This document shows, one piece after another, positions 15,447-22,716 of a stretch of DNA of 44,767 nt. Source of the DNA: Bacillota bacterium (GTDB taxonomy: Bacteria; Bacillota; Limnochordia; DTU080); assembly GCA_012840225.1 (NCBI GenBank), contig DULU01000110.1, positions 1 to 44,767 of the forward strand, written 5' to 3'. The notes beneath the pieces are model-generated. The model saw only the letters and a program-made list of their open reading frames with translations, was not told where the DNA came from and made no database searches. A program made the position numbers and the translations under genes. Within the stretch, counting starts at the first letter, position 1. Each line of letters starts with the position of its first letter.

Positions 15447-16715
15447 TTGATGACAAAAAGAGCAAAACGTTTACTGACCATCGTCACCATATGGTTATTC
15501 ACTTTTATTTGTGCCGGAGTGGGGCAGGCCGAAACTGTCATCGAGTTCTGGTATGGCGAAACCGGCGATGCTTATGTCAACGCCATGAATCAAATTGTCG
15601 AGCGTTTTAATAATTCCGGCAGAGGTTTTAAGGTGAATATCACCCACAAAGGATATATTGGCGGCGCTCAGCTCGATCAGTTCCTGACCACCGTGGTCAG
15701 CGGCGTTGGCCCTGATGTAGCTTATATCGACGGTACTACCGCCATGGAATATGGCATCACCCATAATATCGTCATACCATTGAACGAAGTCGTTCCGCCA
15801 GCGGTGCTTTCGGGACTTAATTTGCTACCGGTACCTAAGGATGCCTGGTATCTGAACGGCACTTGGTACGGCATAGCCATGCGCACCGATTCCCGCGGTA
15901 TATATATCAACGAGCGCCTCTTTGAAGAAGCCGGCTTAAATCCTCGTGCCGGCTGGAAAGACATAGTTGAGTTTGATCAAATTGCCGCTAGGTTGACCAA
16001 GTGGGATGCCTCGGGGAAAATTCAAATCCTCGGCTTTGCTCCCAAGGGTAACAACTTTGCCGGCGAACTGGCTTGGCTTTGGGCCTTTGGGGCTAAACTT
16101 TACGACTACCAACGCAATCGCCCCACGTTATCCACCGAACCTAAGGCTTTGGCGGCAATGAACTGGATTCTCTCTTATGCCCAGAAGTACGGAGCGACCG
16201 CCCGCACCTCGGATAGTATGTTCAGGAATGAAACACTGGCCATGTACTTGACCAGTACCACGCAGCTGGAACGCTACCCCATTGAAGTTCCTGATCTGCG
16301 CTGGTGGGTGGAACCTATTCCTGTTCCGGCCGGAGAGAAACCTATGACCTTCTCCTCTACCAGAGGGCCGGCTATTCCCGTGTGTGCCAAATACCCCAAA
16401 GAAGCCGCCGAATTTATCCTCTACCTCCTGCAGGCGGATGTGCAAGCCTTCTGGTTCCGCGAGACCCAGTCCATTCCCGCCAACTTTGATGCCTTCAAGC
16501 AAATACTCAGGGAAGTGCGGGATCCGCGCACCAGAACCATGATCGAACAATTGCCTTATGCTGTAACCTATCCGCCGTTCTTTGCTAAAGTGGTGCGCCC
16601 GGCTTTTGAGGTGGAAGTGGAACGCATGCGCAAAATGGAGATCACGCCTTCGCAGGCTTTGGAAAACGTGGAGCGTGCCTCCCTGGAAACTTTTGAACAA
16701 GCTTTCGGTAAATAG
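15447..16715 (+). CDS. Sugar ABC transporter substrate-binding protein (SBP3)
   Basis: 422 residues, or 421 from the ATG at 15450. Signal peptide 1-28 (LLTIVTIWLFTFICAGVGQA, cut after GQA); the one cysteine is not in a lipobox. Mature start ETVIEFWYGETGDAYVNAMN, with GPDVAYIDGT (~90) and WYGIAMRTDSRGIYINERLF (~140-160) as family signatures, and FILYLLQADVQAFWFRETQ near 330-350. It resembles SBP4 in the C-terminal lobe more than SBP1 or SBP2. The gene precedes the uronate operon but is cut off from it by a strong terminator. AAAGGAG lies before the start. Confidence 0.9.
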   Translation: MMTKRAKRLLTIVTIWLFTFICAGVGQAETVIEFWYGETGDAYVNAMNQIVERFNNSGRGFKVNITHKGYIGGAQLDQFLTTVVSGVGPDVAYIDGTTAMEYGITHNIVIPLNEVVPPAVLSGLNLLPVPKDAWYLNGTWYGIAMRTDSRGIYINERLFEEAGLNPRAGWKDIVEFDQIAARLTKWDASGKIQILGFAPKGNNFAGELAWLWAFGAKLYDYQRNRPTLSTEPKALAAMNWILSYAQKYGATARTSDSMFRNETLAMYLTSTTQLERYPIEVPDLRWWVEPIPVPAGEKPMTFSSTRGPAIPVCAKYPKEAAEFILYLLQADVQAFWFRETQSIPANFDAFKQILREVRDPRTRTMIEQLPYAVTYPPFFAKVVRPAFEVEVERMRKMEITPSQALENVERASLETFEQAFGK

Positions 16716-16738
16716 GCAAAGCGGCAAAGAGGTAAACA

Positions 16739-16809
16739 GGAGCGACTCCTCCGGCGGGCCAAGCGAGGTGGTGTGCCCGCCGACCTGCACGGAGGATCGC
16801 TCCTTTTTT
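16739..16809 (+). terminator. Strong terminator behind SBP3
   Basis: Long stem: GGAGCGA pairs with TCGCTCC (16739-16745 and 16797-16803), with GGAGG and GGCGGGC/GCCCGCC pairing inside, then six T. It separates SBP3 from the IclR operon. Confidence 0.88.
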
Positions 16810-16835
16810 CATCCCTCCCACCCTGGCAAGCAATC

Positions 16836-16864
16836 TTGACACTAAAATCATTAACCGGTATAGT
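16836..16864 (+). promoter_or_regulatory. Sigma-70/A promoter of the IclR-kduD operon
   Basis: TTGACA (16836-16841), 17-bp spacer, TATAGT (16859-16864), about 52 bases before the IclR start. Confidence 0.8.
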
Positions 16865-16870
16865 TCATAT

Positions 16871-16885
16871 CAGGAACAGCGTTTC
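16871..16885. promoter_or_regulatory. Imperfect palindrome after the IclR promoter, possible autoregulation site
   Basis: AGGAACAGCGTTTCT shows GGAA-N5-TTTC, a degraded form of the palindrome at 12932-12946, and sits at the same distance from its -10 box (6-7 bases). Weak on its own. Confidence 0.35.
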
Positions 16886-16916
16886 TAATATAAATAGATC
16901 TGGATGGTGTTGTTGA

Positions 16917-17678
16917 TTGACCTATATCGTACCCATCTTGAAACGCACCCTATTGCTCCTTGAGCACCTCAGCAAGCATCCTGAAGGGAAAAGCATTACC
17001 GAACTGGTCAACGATCTCGACATTCCGAAGACAACGGTGTTCCGGATGTTGAAAACCCTGGAAGAAGGCGATTATGTAGCTAAGTCGAATGTCGGCGACC
17101 GTTACGTACTCTCCACAGGCTGCTTGCGCATCGGCCTGGCGGTATTGGAAAACATCACTGTGGAAAAGGCGGCTCGTCCGGTGATGGCCGCCATTGCCAA
17201 TACCTATAAAATTCCGTGCAAATTGTCCATCCCACTTGCCGAGGGAGTCATGAGCATCGCCAAAGAAGACGGCAGAGAAGGCCTCAGCTTGCTTTCCGGC
17301 ATCGGCACCATATTCCCCTACCACGCCGGAGCGACAGGGAAGCTACTGCTTTCCTTCCAGGACGACCAGTTTATTGAATCCATCCTGACCAACCGGAAGC
17401 TGGCACAGTTCACCAACCGCACCATTACCGACCCGGACAAACTGCGGCAGGAGATCGCCCGCATCAGAAAGGACGGTTTTGCCACAGAAAGCGGTGAATA
17501 TAAGCTCGGCATCGGTGCCGTGGCTTATCCGGTTTTCAACCATAAAGGGCAGGTTGTTGCCGGGTTGAGCGGGGTGTATCTAACCGAACAATCCACTCCG
17601 GAGGATATTGCCGGATATATAAAGCAAGGTGCAGCCGAGATCTCCGCCCGCCTGGGCTATAACCCGAACAAAAACTAA
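16917..17678 (+). CDS. IclR-family transcriptional regulator (KdgR-like)
   Basis: 253 residues. The N-terminal winged helix-turn-helix runs over 8-70 (TLLLLEHLSKHPEGKSITEL, then DIPKTTVFRMLKTLEEGDYV). The C-terminal effector domain (75-250) has the typical PCKLSIPLAEGV, YHAGATGKLLLSF (~140) and GEYKLGIGAVAYPVF (~200) segments. IclR regulators such as KdgR repress genes for pectin or uronate breakdown and are released by keto-deoxy sugars. The position as first gene of an operon with kduD supports the same role. The start is TTG, with GGATGGTG as a weak ribosome site. A consensus promoter and a possible operator lie upstream. Confidence 0.9.
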   Translation: MTYIVPILKRTLLLLEHLSKHPEGKSITELVNDLDIPKTTVFRMLKTLEEGDYVAKSNVGDRYVLSTGCLRIGLAVLENITVEKAARPVMAAIANTYKIPCKLSIPLAEGVMSIAKEDGREGLSLLSGIGTIFPYHAGATGKLLLSFQDDQFIESILTNRKLAQFTNRTITDPDKLRQEIARIRKDGFATESGEYKLGIGAVAYPVFNHKGQVVAGLSGVYLTEQSTPEDIAGYIKQGAAEISARLGYNPNKN

Positions 17679-17703
17679 AAATGGATGGAGGGAGTTCGCC
17701 TCA

Positions 17704-18411
17704 ATGAATACATCAGACAAGTTGAAAGTGGTGATCACGGGTGCCGGAAGCGGCATCGGCAAAGCTTTAGCCTTGCGCTTGGCACCCCGGGGTTATACCA
17801 TCGGCATCCTTTCCCGCACCGCAGCCCATGTCGAGGAAACGGCTGCAGCGGTGGAAGCGGTCGGTGGCCGACCGGTGGCCTTGGTATGCGATGTCACTGA
17901 GGAAAAACAGGTGGACACGGCCATGGCTCGCTTTGCCTCCCAGGCCGGCGGTATTGATGTCCTGGTCAACAATGCCGGCTTAGGGATCCCCGGGGCCATT
18001 GCGGAAACTCCCCTGGAAAACTGGCGCCTGATGGTGGAGGTCAATGCCACCGGCACCTTTCTTTGCTCCCGGGCGGCATTGCGCTACATGTTGCCCGCCG
18101 GCCACGGCCACATCATCAATGTCGTTTCCCAAGCCGGACTGCGGACCAACCCAGTGGCACCGCTATATTGCGCCAGCAAGTTCGCCCAGCATGGCCTGAC
18201 AAGCGGTCTATACGATCAGGTGAAGGAGAAAAACATCAAAGTCACCTCGCTCAATCCCGCCGCCGTGGATACCCCCTATTGGGGCGAGCGGCCCGTGGAT
18301 CGCAGCAAGTTTCTCAAGGCGGACGAGGTGGCCGCAGTGCTGGACTGGCTGATCCATACCCCGTCCCATGTCTGCGTCACCCAACTGGTCATGGAGGCCA
18401 TCGGGCGCTAG
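17704..18411 (+). CDS. Short-chain dehydrogenase/reductase, candidate keto-uronate reductase
   Basis: 235 residues with all classical SDR elements: TGAGSGIG cofactor motif (12-19), NNAG (89-92), catalytic Ser142, Tyr155 and Lys159 (YCASK), and NPAAVDTPYW after the active site. GGAGGGAG seven bases before ATG 17704 fixes the start, although the frame is open into the IclR gene. Lying 25 bases behind IclR and before RraA and kduD, it may reduce a keto-uronate such as 4-deoxy-hexoseulose uronate (DEH) to a deoxy-gluconate. That substrate is inference from context; SDR sequences alone do not reveal it. Confidence 0.88.
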   Translation: MNTSDKLKVVITGAGSGIGKALALRLAPRGYTIGILSRTAAHVEETAAAVEAVGGRPVALVCDVTEEKQVDTAMARFASQAGGIDVLVNNAGLGIPGAIAETPLENWRLMVEVNATGTFLCSRAALRYMLPAGHGHIINVVSQAGLRTNPVAPLYCASKFAQHGLTSGLYDQVKEKNIKVTSLNPAAVDTPYWGERPVDRSKFLKADEVAAVLDWLIHTPSHVCVTQLVMEAIGR

Positions 18412-18478
18412 CGCCAGATTCGGATGCCGGCTAAATGCCGGAGAATGACAGAGCTAGAGAGGCAGTGATTGATTATAT

Positions 18479-19147
18479 ATGTCGATGCCGGATAAATGCT
18501 CCCCGGAGGAGATTATAGAACGTTATCTAAAGGTACATGTGGCGGCGGTAAACGATGTGCTCCGCATCCAGCACGGCTTGTTGTTCCAGAGTTTCCCCTC
18601 CAACTACCGTCCCCTGCAGAGCGGCATGAAGCTGGCCGGCTTTGCTTTCACTATCAAAGGCATGCCTTCCCTGGAGATTGAAGGCGAAATGGAAAAGCGG
18701 GCGGAGATGCTGGAAGCCTTGCCGGCCAATTCCGTCACCGTCTGGGATTGCACCGGCGACACCGTGACCGCTCAGTGGGGCGAAGTGATGACCATGGCTG
18801 CCAAAAAGCGCGGCTGCCTGGGAGCGGTGGTCAACGGGGTACGAGATACCGATCGCGTCATCGTACAGAATTTTCCGGTATTTCACCTCTACAGGACTTC
18901 CAGCGGTATGCTCGGCCGTTTCAGAATGATCGGCTATGGAATGAAAATCATGATTGGAGAAGCGCTCGTCTCACCCGGCGATTTTATCTTCGGCGACGAC
19001 GACGGCATTGTGGTCATTCCCCGGCATCTGATTATGGATGTATTGGAAAAGGCCGAGGCGATCTTGCGCAACGAGGTTATGATCAAGAACTGGGTGGCGG
19101 GCGGCATGAAACCGGCCGAAGTGGTGCGCAGAGGGGGGTATTTCTAG
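18479..19147 (+). CDS. RraA-like aldolase / hydroxy-acid lyase family protein
   Basis: 222 residues of the RraA / 4-hydroxy-4-methyl-2-oxoglutarate aldolase fold. Seen: SVTVWDCTGDTVTAQWGEVM (85-104), AAKKRGCLGAVVNGVRD (107-123) with the conserved Arg-Asp pair that places the metal and substrate, and SPGDFIFGDDDGIVVIP (~166-182). True aldolases of this family cleave 4-hydroxy-2-oxo acids into pyruvate-type products; others only regulate RNase E. In an operon with kduD, cleavage or isomerisation of a keto-deoxy sugar acid is more likely. The stop codon is directly followed by the kduD start. The ribosome site for this gene is weak (GAGAGG, 18 bases off). Confidence 0.85.
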   Translation: MSMPDKCSPEEIIERYLKVHVAAVNDVLRIQHGLLFQSFPSNYRPLQSGMKLAGFAFTIKGMPSLEIEGEMEKRAEMLEALPANSVTVWDCTGDTVTAQWGEVMTMAAKKRGCLGAVVNGVRDTDRVIVQNFPVFHLYRTSSGMLGRFRMIGYGMKIMIGEALVSPGDFIFGDDDGIVVIPRHLIMDVLEKAEAILRNEVMIKNWVAGGMKPAEVVRRGGYF

Positions 19148-20002
19148 ATGACCAAAGCAGGTGGCAGCAACTGTGGTAGCGGTGGTAGCGTTGGTAGTGG
19201 TGGTAGCGGCAGCAGCGGTAGTAGCGGTAGTAGCGGTATTTTGAAGTGCTTCGACTTAAGCGGCAAAACAGCTTTGGTAACGGGTTGCAACAAAGGCATT
19301 GGCCGGGCTTTGGCTTGCGCTTTGGCTGAAGCAGGGGCCGACATCATCGGCGTCAGCTCTTCCCTGCCGGCCAGGGGGAGCGAAGTGGAACAAGATATCA
19401 CCGGTCTCGGGCGGACTTTTCACGGCTATACCTGCAATTTGACCGACCGGGAGGCCCTGAAGGCCTTTATCGCCAAGGTAAAAGCCACCCACGCCCCCAT
19501 AGATATATTGGTGAACAACGCCGGCACCATCATCCGTCAACCTGCCGTCAACCACGAGGATGAGGCTTGGGACACGGTGATAGAGCTTAACTTAAGAGTG
19601 CCTTTCATCCTGGCCCGGGAGTTCGGCCGTGACATGGTAGCCCGCCGGTACGGCAAGATCATCTTTATCGCTTCCTTGCTCAGTTTCCAAGGTGGGATCC
19701 TGGTGCCGGGCTATGCGGCCGGCAAAGGGGGCGTCGCCCAGCTCACCAAGGCACTGGCCAACGAGTGGGCGCCCTTTGGGGTGAATGTAAACGCCATCGC
19801 TCCCGGCTACATTGCCACCGACAACACCGCGGCTCTCAGAGCCGATCCCCAGAGGAGCCGCCAAGTTCTGGAACGCATTCCCGCCGGACGCTGGGGCACA
19901 CCCGACGATCTCAAAGGAGCGATCGTCTTTCTCAGCTCGGACGCCGCAGCTTATGTCCACGGCACCATCCTCACCGTGGACGGCGGTTGGCTGGGAAGAT
20001 AA
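19148..20002 (+). CDS. kduD: 2-deoxy-D-gluconate 3-dehydrogenase / 2-keto-3-deoxygluconate-type dehydrogenase
   Basis: 284 residues. After an unusual Gly/Ser-rich leader (5-30) the protein is a typical KduD: LSGKTALVTGCNKGIGRALA with the cofactor motif at 45-52, NNAG (123-126), Ser176, Tyr189 and Lys193 (YAAGK), and the KduD-like end GYIATDNTAALRADP, IPAGRWGTPDDLKGAIVFLS, VHGTILTVDGGW. The enzyme interconverts 2,5-diketo-3-deoxygluconate and 2-keto-3-deoxygluconate in pectin and unsaturated uronate breakdown. The ATG is immediately behind the RraA stop and is served by GGGGG in that gene. The leader comes from a tandem repeat of GGTAGT/AGCGGT units (19160-19240), and KduD proteins normally start at about residue 33. 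Confidence 0.88.
   Translation: MTKAGGSNCGSGGSVGSGGSGSSGSSGSSGILKCFDLSGKTALVTGCNKGIGRALACALAEAGADIIGVSSSLPARGSEVEQDITGLGRTFHGYTCNLTDREALKAFIAKVKATHAPIDILVNNAGTIIRQPAVNHEDEAWDTVIELNLRVPFILAREFGRDMVARRYGKIIFIASLLSFQGGILVPGYAAGKGGVAQLTKALANEWAPFGVNVNAIAPGYIATDNTAALRADPQRSRQVLERIPAGRWGTPDDLKGAIVFLSSDAAAYVHGTILTVDGGWLGR
19160..19240 (+). repeat. In-frame Gly/Ser codon repeat in kduD
   Basis: Units of GGTAGT, GGTAGC and AGCGGT repeat with few changes and encode only G and S after the first residues. The length keeps the reading frame. Confidence 0.85.
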
Positions 20003-20296
20003 TACCATGCCCACCCCAGATACGCCTCAAGCACGCACAGCTCCATAGGTAGTCATCGGTTCATACATGATGCCGGCCATTTTCACTGCCAGATGTTTTA
20101 TTGCATGAGATGGAAGGCTCAAGGAGATCGATTCCTTTACTATTTGGGCAACCATTGCACTGCCGGAGACAGAAATGAGCCCAGATTAGCCTATATATAC
20201 TGCCGACTGTGATCTGCATGAAGTGCACCCGGCGCCGAACCTCAGTTACAACAGATCCCGCGTGCACTGGTCATAAACAGTCTTCCGGGGGAGGTG
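20003..20296. other. Intergenic region behind kduD
   Basis: No gene that I recognise. The minus-strand frame at 20061-20267 has no ribosome site or familiar motif. No terminator with a clear T-run follows kduD before the hairpin at 20363. Confidence 0.4.
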
Positions 20297-20362
20297 ATGG
20301 CCAATATATTACCGGATCCGCACGCTCAGATTGCTCAACTGCCTGTTCAAGAGGGAATATGA
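20297..20362 (+). CDS. Possible 21-residue small protein
   Basis: ATG 20297 with a near-perfect ribosome site (GGGGGAGGTG) encodes MANILPDPHAQIAQLPVQEG plus Ile, then TGA. A terminator-like hairpin starts on the next base. No homology is recognised. It could be a real small protein, or the first codons of a gene whose remainder was deleted. Confidence 0.3.
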   Translation: MANILPDPHAQIAQLPVQEGI

Positions 20363-20390
20363 AGCCGGGGAGCTAACCCCGGCTTTATAC
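20363..20390. terminator. Hairpin between the small frame and the DUF4886-like gene
   Basis: AGCCGGGG-AGCTAAC-CCCGGCT, 8-bp arms, then TTAT on the plus strand. It lies 12 bases behind the stop of the minus-strand gene at 20397, so it may act on both strands; the T-runs are short. Confidence 0.55.
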
Positions 20391-20396
20391 TCGGCA

Positions 20397-21275
20397 TCAA
20401 CATAAGCGCCGCAATGGTCCGCCATACTCCACCACCGCCTCATGGGCCGCCCGCTTGAGAATATCCAGCTCTTCTACCGTCACCCCTTCAGGATGGAAGG
20501 GATTGCGGGCGATCTCCCGGCCGGTGAGCATCTCATACCATACCGCGCCGGCCAGATAGCAACCTTTGTCGTTGGCGTGTCGCTCATCTATATGGAACTC
20601 TGCTTTGCCCGACGGAGTGTTGCCTGTGCGCCAAAAGTAGCCGACGATCAAGGACTTACTCTGTTCGGGGAGCTCAAGCGGTTTTGGATCGGCAAAATTG
20701 AAGTGAGGATCGACAGTATACGGCATGACAGCCTGCGCTTTCTGAAAAGCCGTACCGCAGGGTATGATGGGGCAATTGAATTCCCGGGCCACAGTGGCGT
20801 AGGCCTCACGCAGCTTAACATACATCTCCTCCTGGGTGATGCCCCACTGTTTCATGAGAGGCGAATCAATGTGGTAGGCCCAGGTTTGATGGATAACCGG
20901 TTGAGCTTGGGGAGCAAGTTCCCGGATAAGCCGGTAGAGATTGTTGATATACGGATAATAAGTTTCCAGCTGCCAGCTGAGGTTGCTCACCTGCTGCAAA
21001 GTGACATAGTCCCAGGGATGAGAGGCCAACGCTTCCCGCAAGGTGGCCTCCCGCGGCTCGCACCCGGTCAGGCGAAAATGGTAGGGCTTGACGCCGGGCA
21101 GCATGTCGCACTGCTCCACGAGATTCCAGTGCTTCTCAAGAGAACATCCGCCCAGATTCATCTTTCCCACCAGCAAACCGCCTTCCCCGTCGGCCTCCGT
21201 CATCTGTTCCAGGAACTTGGTGGCATTTTCGGCCAAGCTGTTGCCGATAGTGAGCACGCTGATCATTTGTTCCAT
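20397..21275 (-). CDS. DUF4886 / SGNH-hydrolase-like protein
   Basis: 292 residues, or 289 from the second ATG (21266), which is better spaced from GAAGGG. The N-terminus SVLTIGNSLAENATKFLEQM has the G-N-S block typical of DUF4886, a branch of SGNH hydrolases where the Ser is the nucleophile. YVTLQQVSN (~91-99) and PVIHQTWAYH (~129-138) fit later blocks, and EFHIDERHANDKGCYLAGAV (~227-246) is the expected D-x-x-H region near the catalytic site. No signal peptide is seen, so it is probably cytoplasmic. It may remove acyl groups from sugars taken up by SBP4, the gene before it. A hairpin separates the two. Confidence 0.75.
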   Translation of the reverse strand: MEQMISVLTIGNSLAENATKFLEQMTEADGEGGLLVGKMNLGGCSLEKHWNLVEQCDMLPGVKPYHFRLTGCEPREATLREALASHPWDYVTLQQVSNLSWQLETYYPYINNLYRLIRELAPQAQPVIHQTWAYHIDSPLMKQWGITQEEMYVKLREAYATVAREFNCPIIPCGTAFQKAQAVMPYTVDPHFNFADPKPLELPEQSKSLIVGYFWRTGNTPSGKAEFHIDERHANDKGCYLAGAVWYEMLTGREIARNPFHPEGVTVEELDILKRAAHEAVVEYGGPLRRLC

Positions 21276-21293
21276 CCCTTCGTCCCATATATG

Positions 21294-21349
21294 TTAAAAG
21301 GCGGAGCTGAAGCCAGTCCTTTTTTCGGCATCGGCTCCAGCTCCGCCTT
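21294..21349 (-). terminator. Hairpin between SBP4 and the DUF4886-like gene
   Basis: Perfect 12-bp arms AAGGCGGAGCTG / CAGCTCCGCCTT (21298-21309, 21338-21349) with a further GCC/GGC pair, followed on the minus strand by TTTTAA. It would allow partial read-through and keep SBP4 more abundant than the downstream gene. Confidence 0.75.
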
Positions 21350-21387
21350 CCATCTTTTAGACGTAAATAACTTCTCTATCTCTTCAA

Positions 21388-22659
21388 TTACTGTTTCAGG
21401 GATTTATTGAACTCTTCATACATGGCGGCCATCTGCGCCTGCACATCGCTCAGGGCTTGAGCCGGCATGGCTTTCCCCTGCACAACCTGCTGCATCGCAC
21501 TGTTGAGTGCACTGTTATATTCAGTCCAGAGCGGCGGGCGGGCATTCAACTCCGCCACCTGGTCAAGCAGGTGCCCATAGGCAACCGGCAGATCACGGGC
21601 GATCTGGAACAAAGCGTCCAGATTCGCCGGCAGAAGCTCTTTATTGTTCCTATACCATGTCACCTGCGCCTCTGTGGAGATGAAGTGCGGGAGCAAGCGC
21701 AGAGCCCCTTCCTTGTTAGTAGCATTAACGGGGATGACCACACATTGAGCTCCACCCCAAGCACCGTTCCGTCCTCCGGGAACATGCGGCACCCGACCGG
21801 TGGTGATGGGCACATTAAGGGGTAAAATCTGCTGGCTTACTTGTGTGGTGGAAGCCGCCTGCATGGCTACATAGCCATCCGCCAACTGATAGGGATATGA
21901 GCGGTTATATCCGCCGGCAAAAGGCCTGAGCACTCTCCCCAGCCGGAGTCCCCACTCGGCGAGCCAGTTAAAAGCGTGTATATTGGCCGGCAGATCAGCC
22001 GTGGGGAAAAAGCCTTTCTCCGTCTCGGTAATGAGTTCGCCACCAAAAGCCCAGATCCAACCGGCCCCTCCCCAGTTGCCTTCCCATGGCAGGAAACCGA
22101 CCTGCTGGTATTTGCCGTCCGGGTGCTTGATGGTCAACTTTTGGTTCCATTGGTCGAGCTCCTCTATGTTAGCCGGATCCTGAGCAGGGTTGATGCCGGC
22201 ATTCTGGAGATAGTCCACCCGCTTGACCAACCCGCGCACAGCTATATATAGAGGAGCACCATAAATTTTGCCCTTATATGACATCTCCTCCAGGTCGCTG
22301 GGGGCCATATTCATATCGGCCACGGCTTTGGTAATATCCGTCAACAAGCCTTGTGAAGCCCAGCTTTTCACCAGACCGCTGTCCATCCAGGCAAAATCGG
22401 GGGCTGTCCCGGTAGCAATGGCTATAGATAGTTTTTGCAAGAAGTCGGCCTGAGCTGTGGCAACCACCGATAATTCCACATCCAGGCTTGGATCTTTCAT
22501 TTTGGCTTGATTGATGAGAAACTCGTAATGAACATCCATTTTATTATTTGATGTAGTCCATACCACCACTTTCTCTGCCGAGGCCAAGGCACCGGCAAGC
22601 AAAACAATAAACACCGATACTATTGCTGCTACCGACCATAGATTTTTTTGCGATGACAT
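21388..22659 (-). CDS. Sugar ABC transporter substrate-binding protein (SBP4)
   Basis: 423 residues. Signal peptide 1-28 (VAAIVSVFIVLLAGALASA) without lipobox. Mature start EKVVVWTTSNNKMDVHYEFL. TGTAPDFAWMDSGLV (~80-95), KIYGAPLYIAVRGLVKRVDY (~125-145) and GAWGGAQCVVIPVNATNKEG (~310) follow the family pattern. It is closest to SBP3 in layout and in the WYRNNKELLPANLDALFQI segment. The gene sits between a LacI regulator and the DUF4886-like gene on the same strand, so LacI probably controls it. AAAGGAG lies before the ATG. Confidence 0.9.
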   Translation of the reverse strand: MSSQKNLWSVAAIVSVFIVLLAGALASAEKVVVWTTSNNKMDVHYEFLINQAKMKDPSLDVELSVVATAQADFLQKLSIAIATGTAPDFAWMDSGLVKSWASQGLLTDITKAVADMNMAPSDLEEMSYKGKIYGAPLYIAVRGLVKRVDYLQNAGINPAQDPANIEELDQWNQKLTIKHPDGKYQQVGFLPWEGNWGGAGWIWAFGGELITETEKGFFPTADLPANIHAFNWLAEWGLRLGRVLRPFAGGYNRSYPYQLADGYVAMQAASTTQVSQQILPLNVPITTGRVPHVPGGRNGAWGGAQCVVIPVNATNKEGALRLLPHFISTEAQVTWYRNNKELLPANLDALFQIARDLPVAYGHLLDQVAELNARPPLWTEYNSALNSAMQQVVQGKAMPAQALSDVQAQMAAMYEEFNKSLKQ

Positions 22660-22716
22660 CGTTGCTAAATCTCCTTTACCTGACTTCTGTTTTACTACTT
22701 GCTTTTCACCTAATAC

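Noticed and set aside
20061-20267. 68-residue minus-strand frame with several cysteines
   Set aside because: No ribosome site, no known pattern and an irregular composition.
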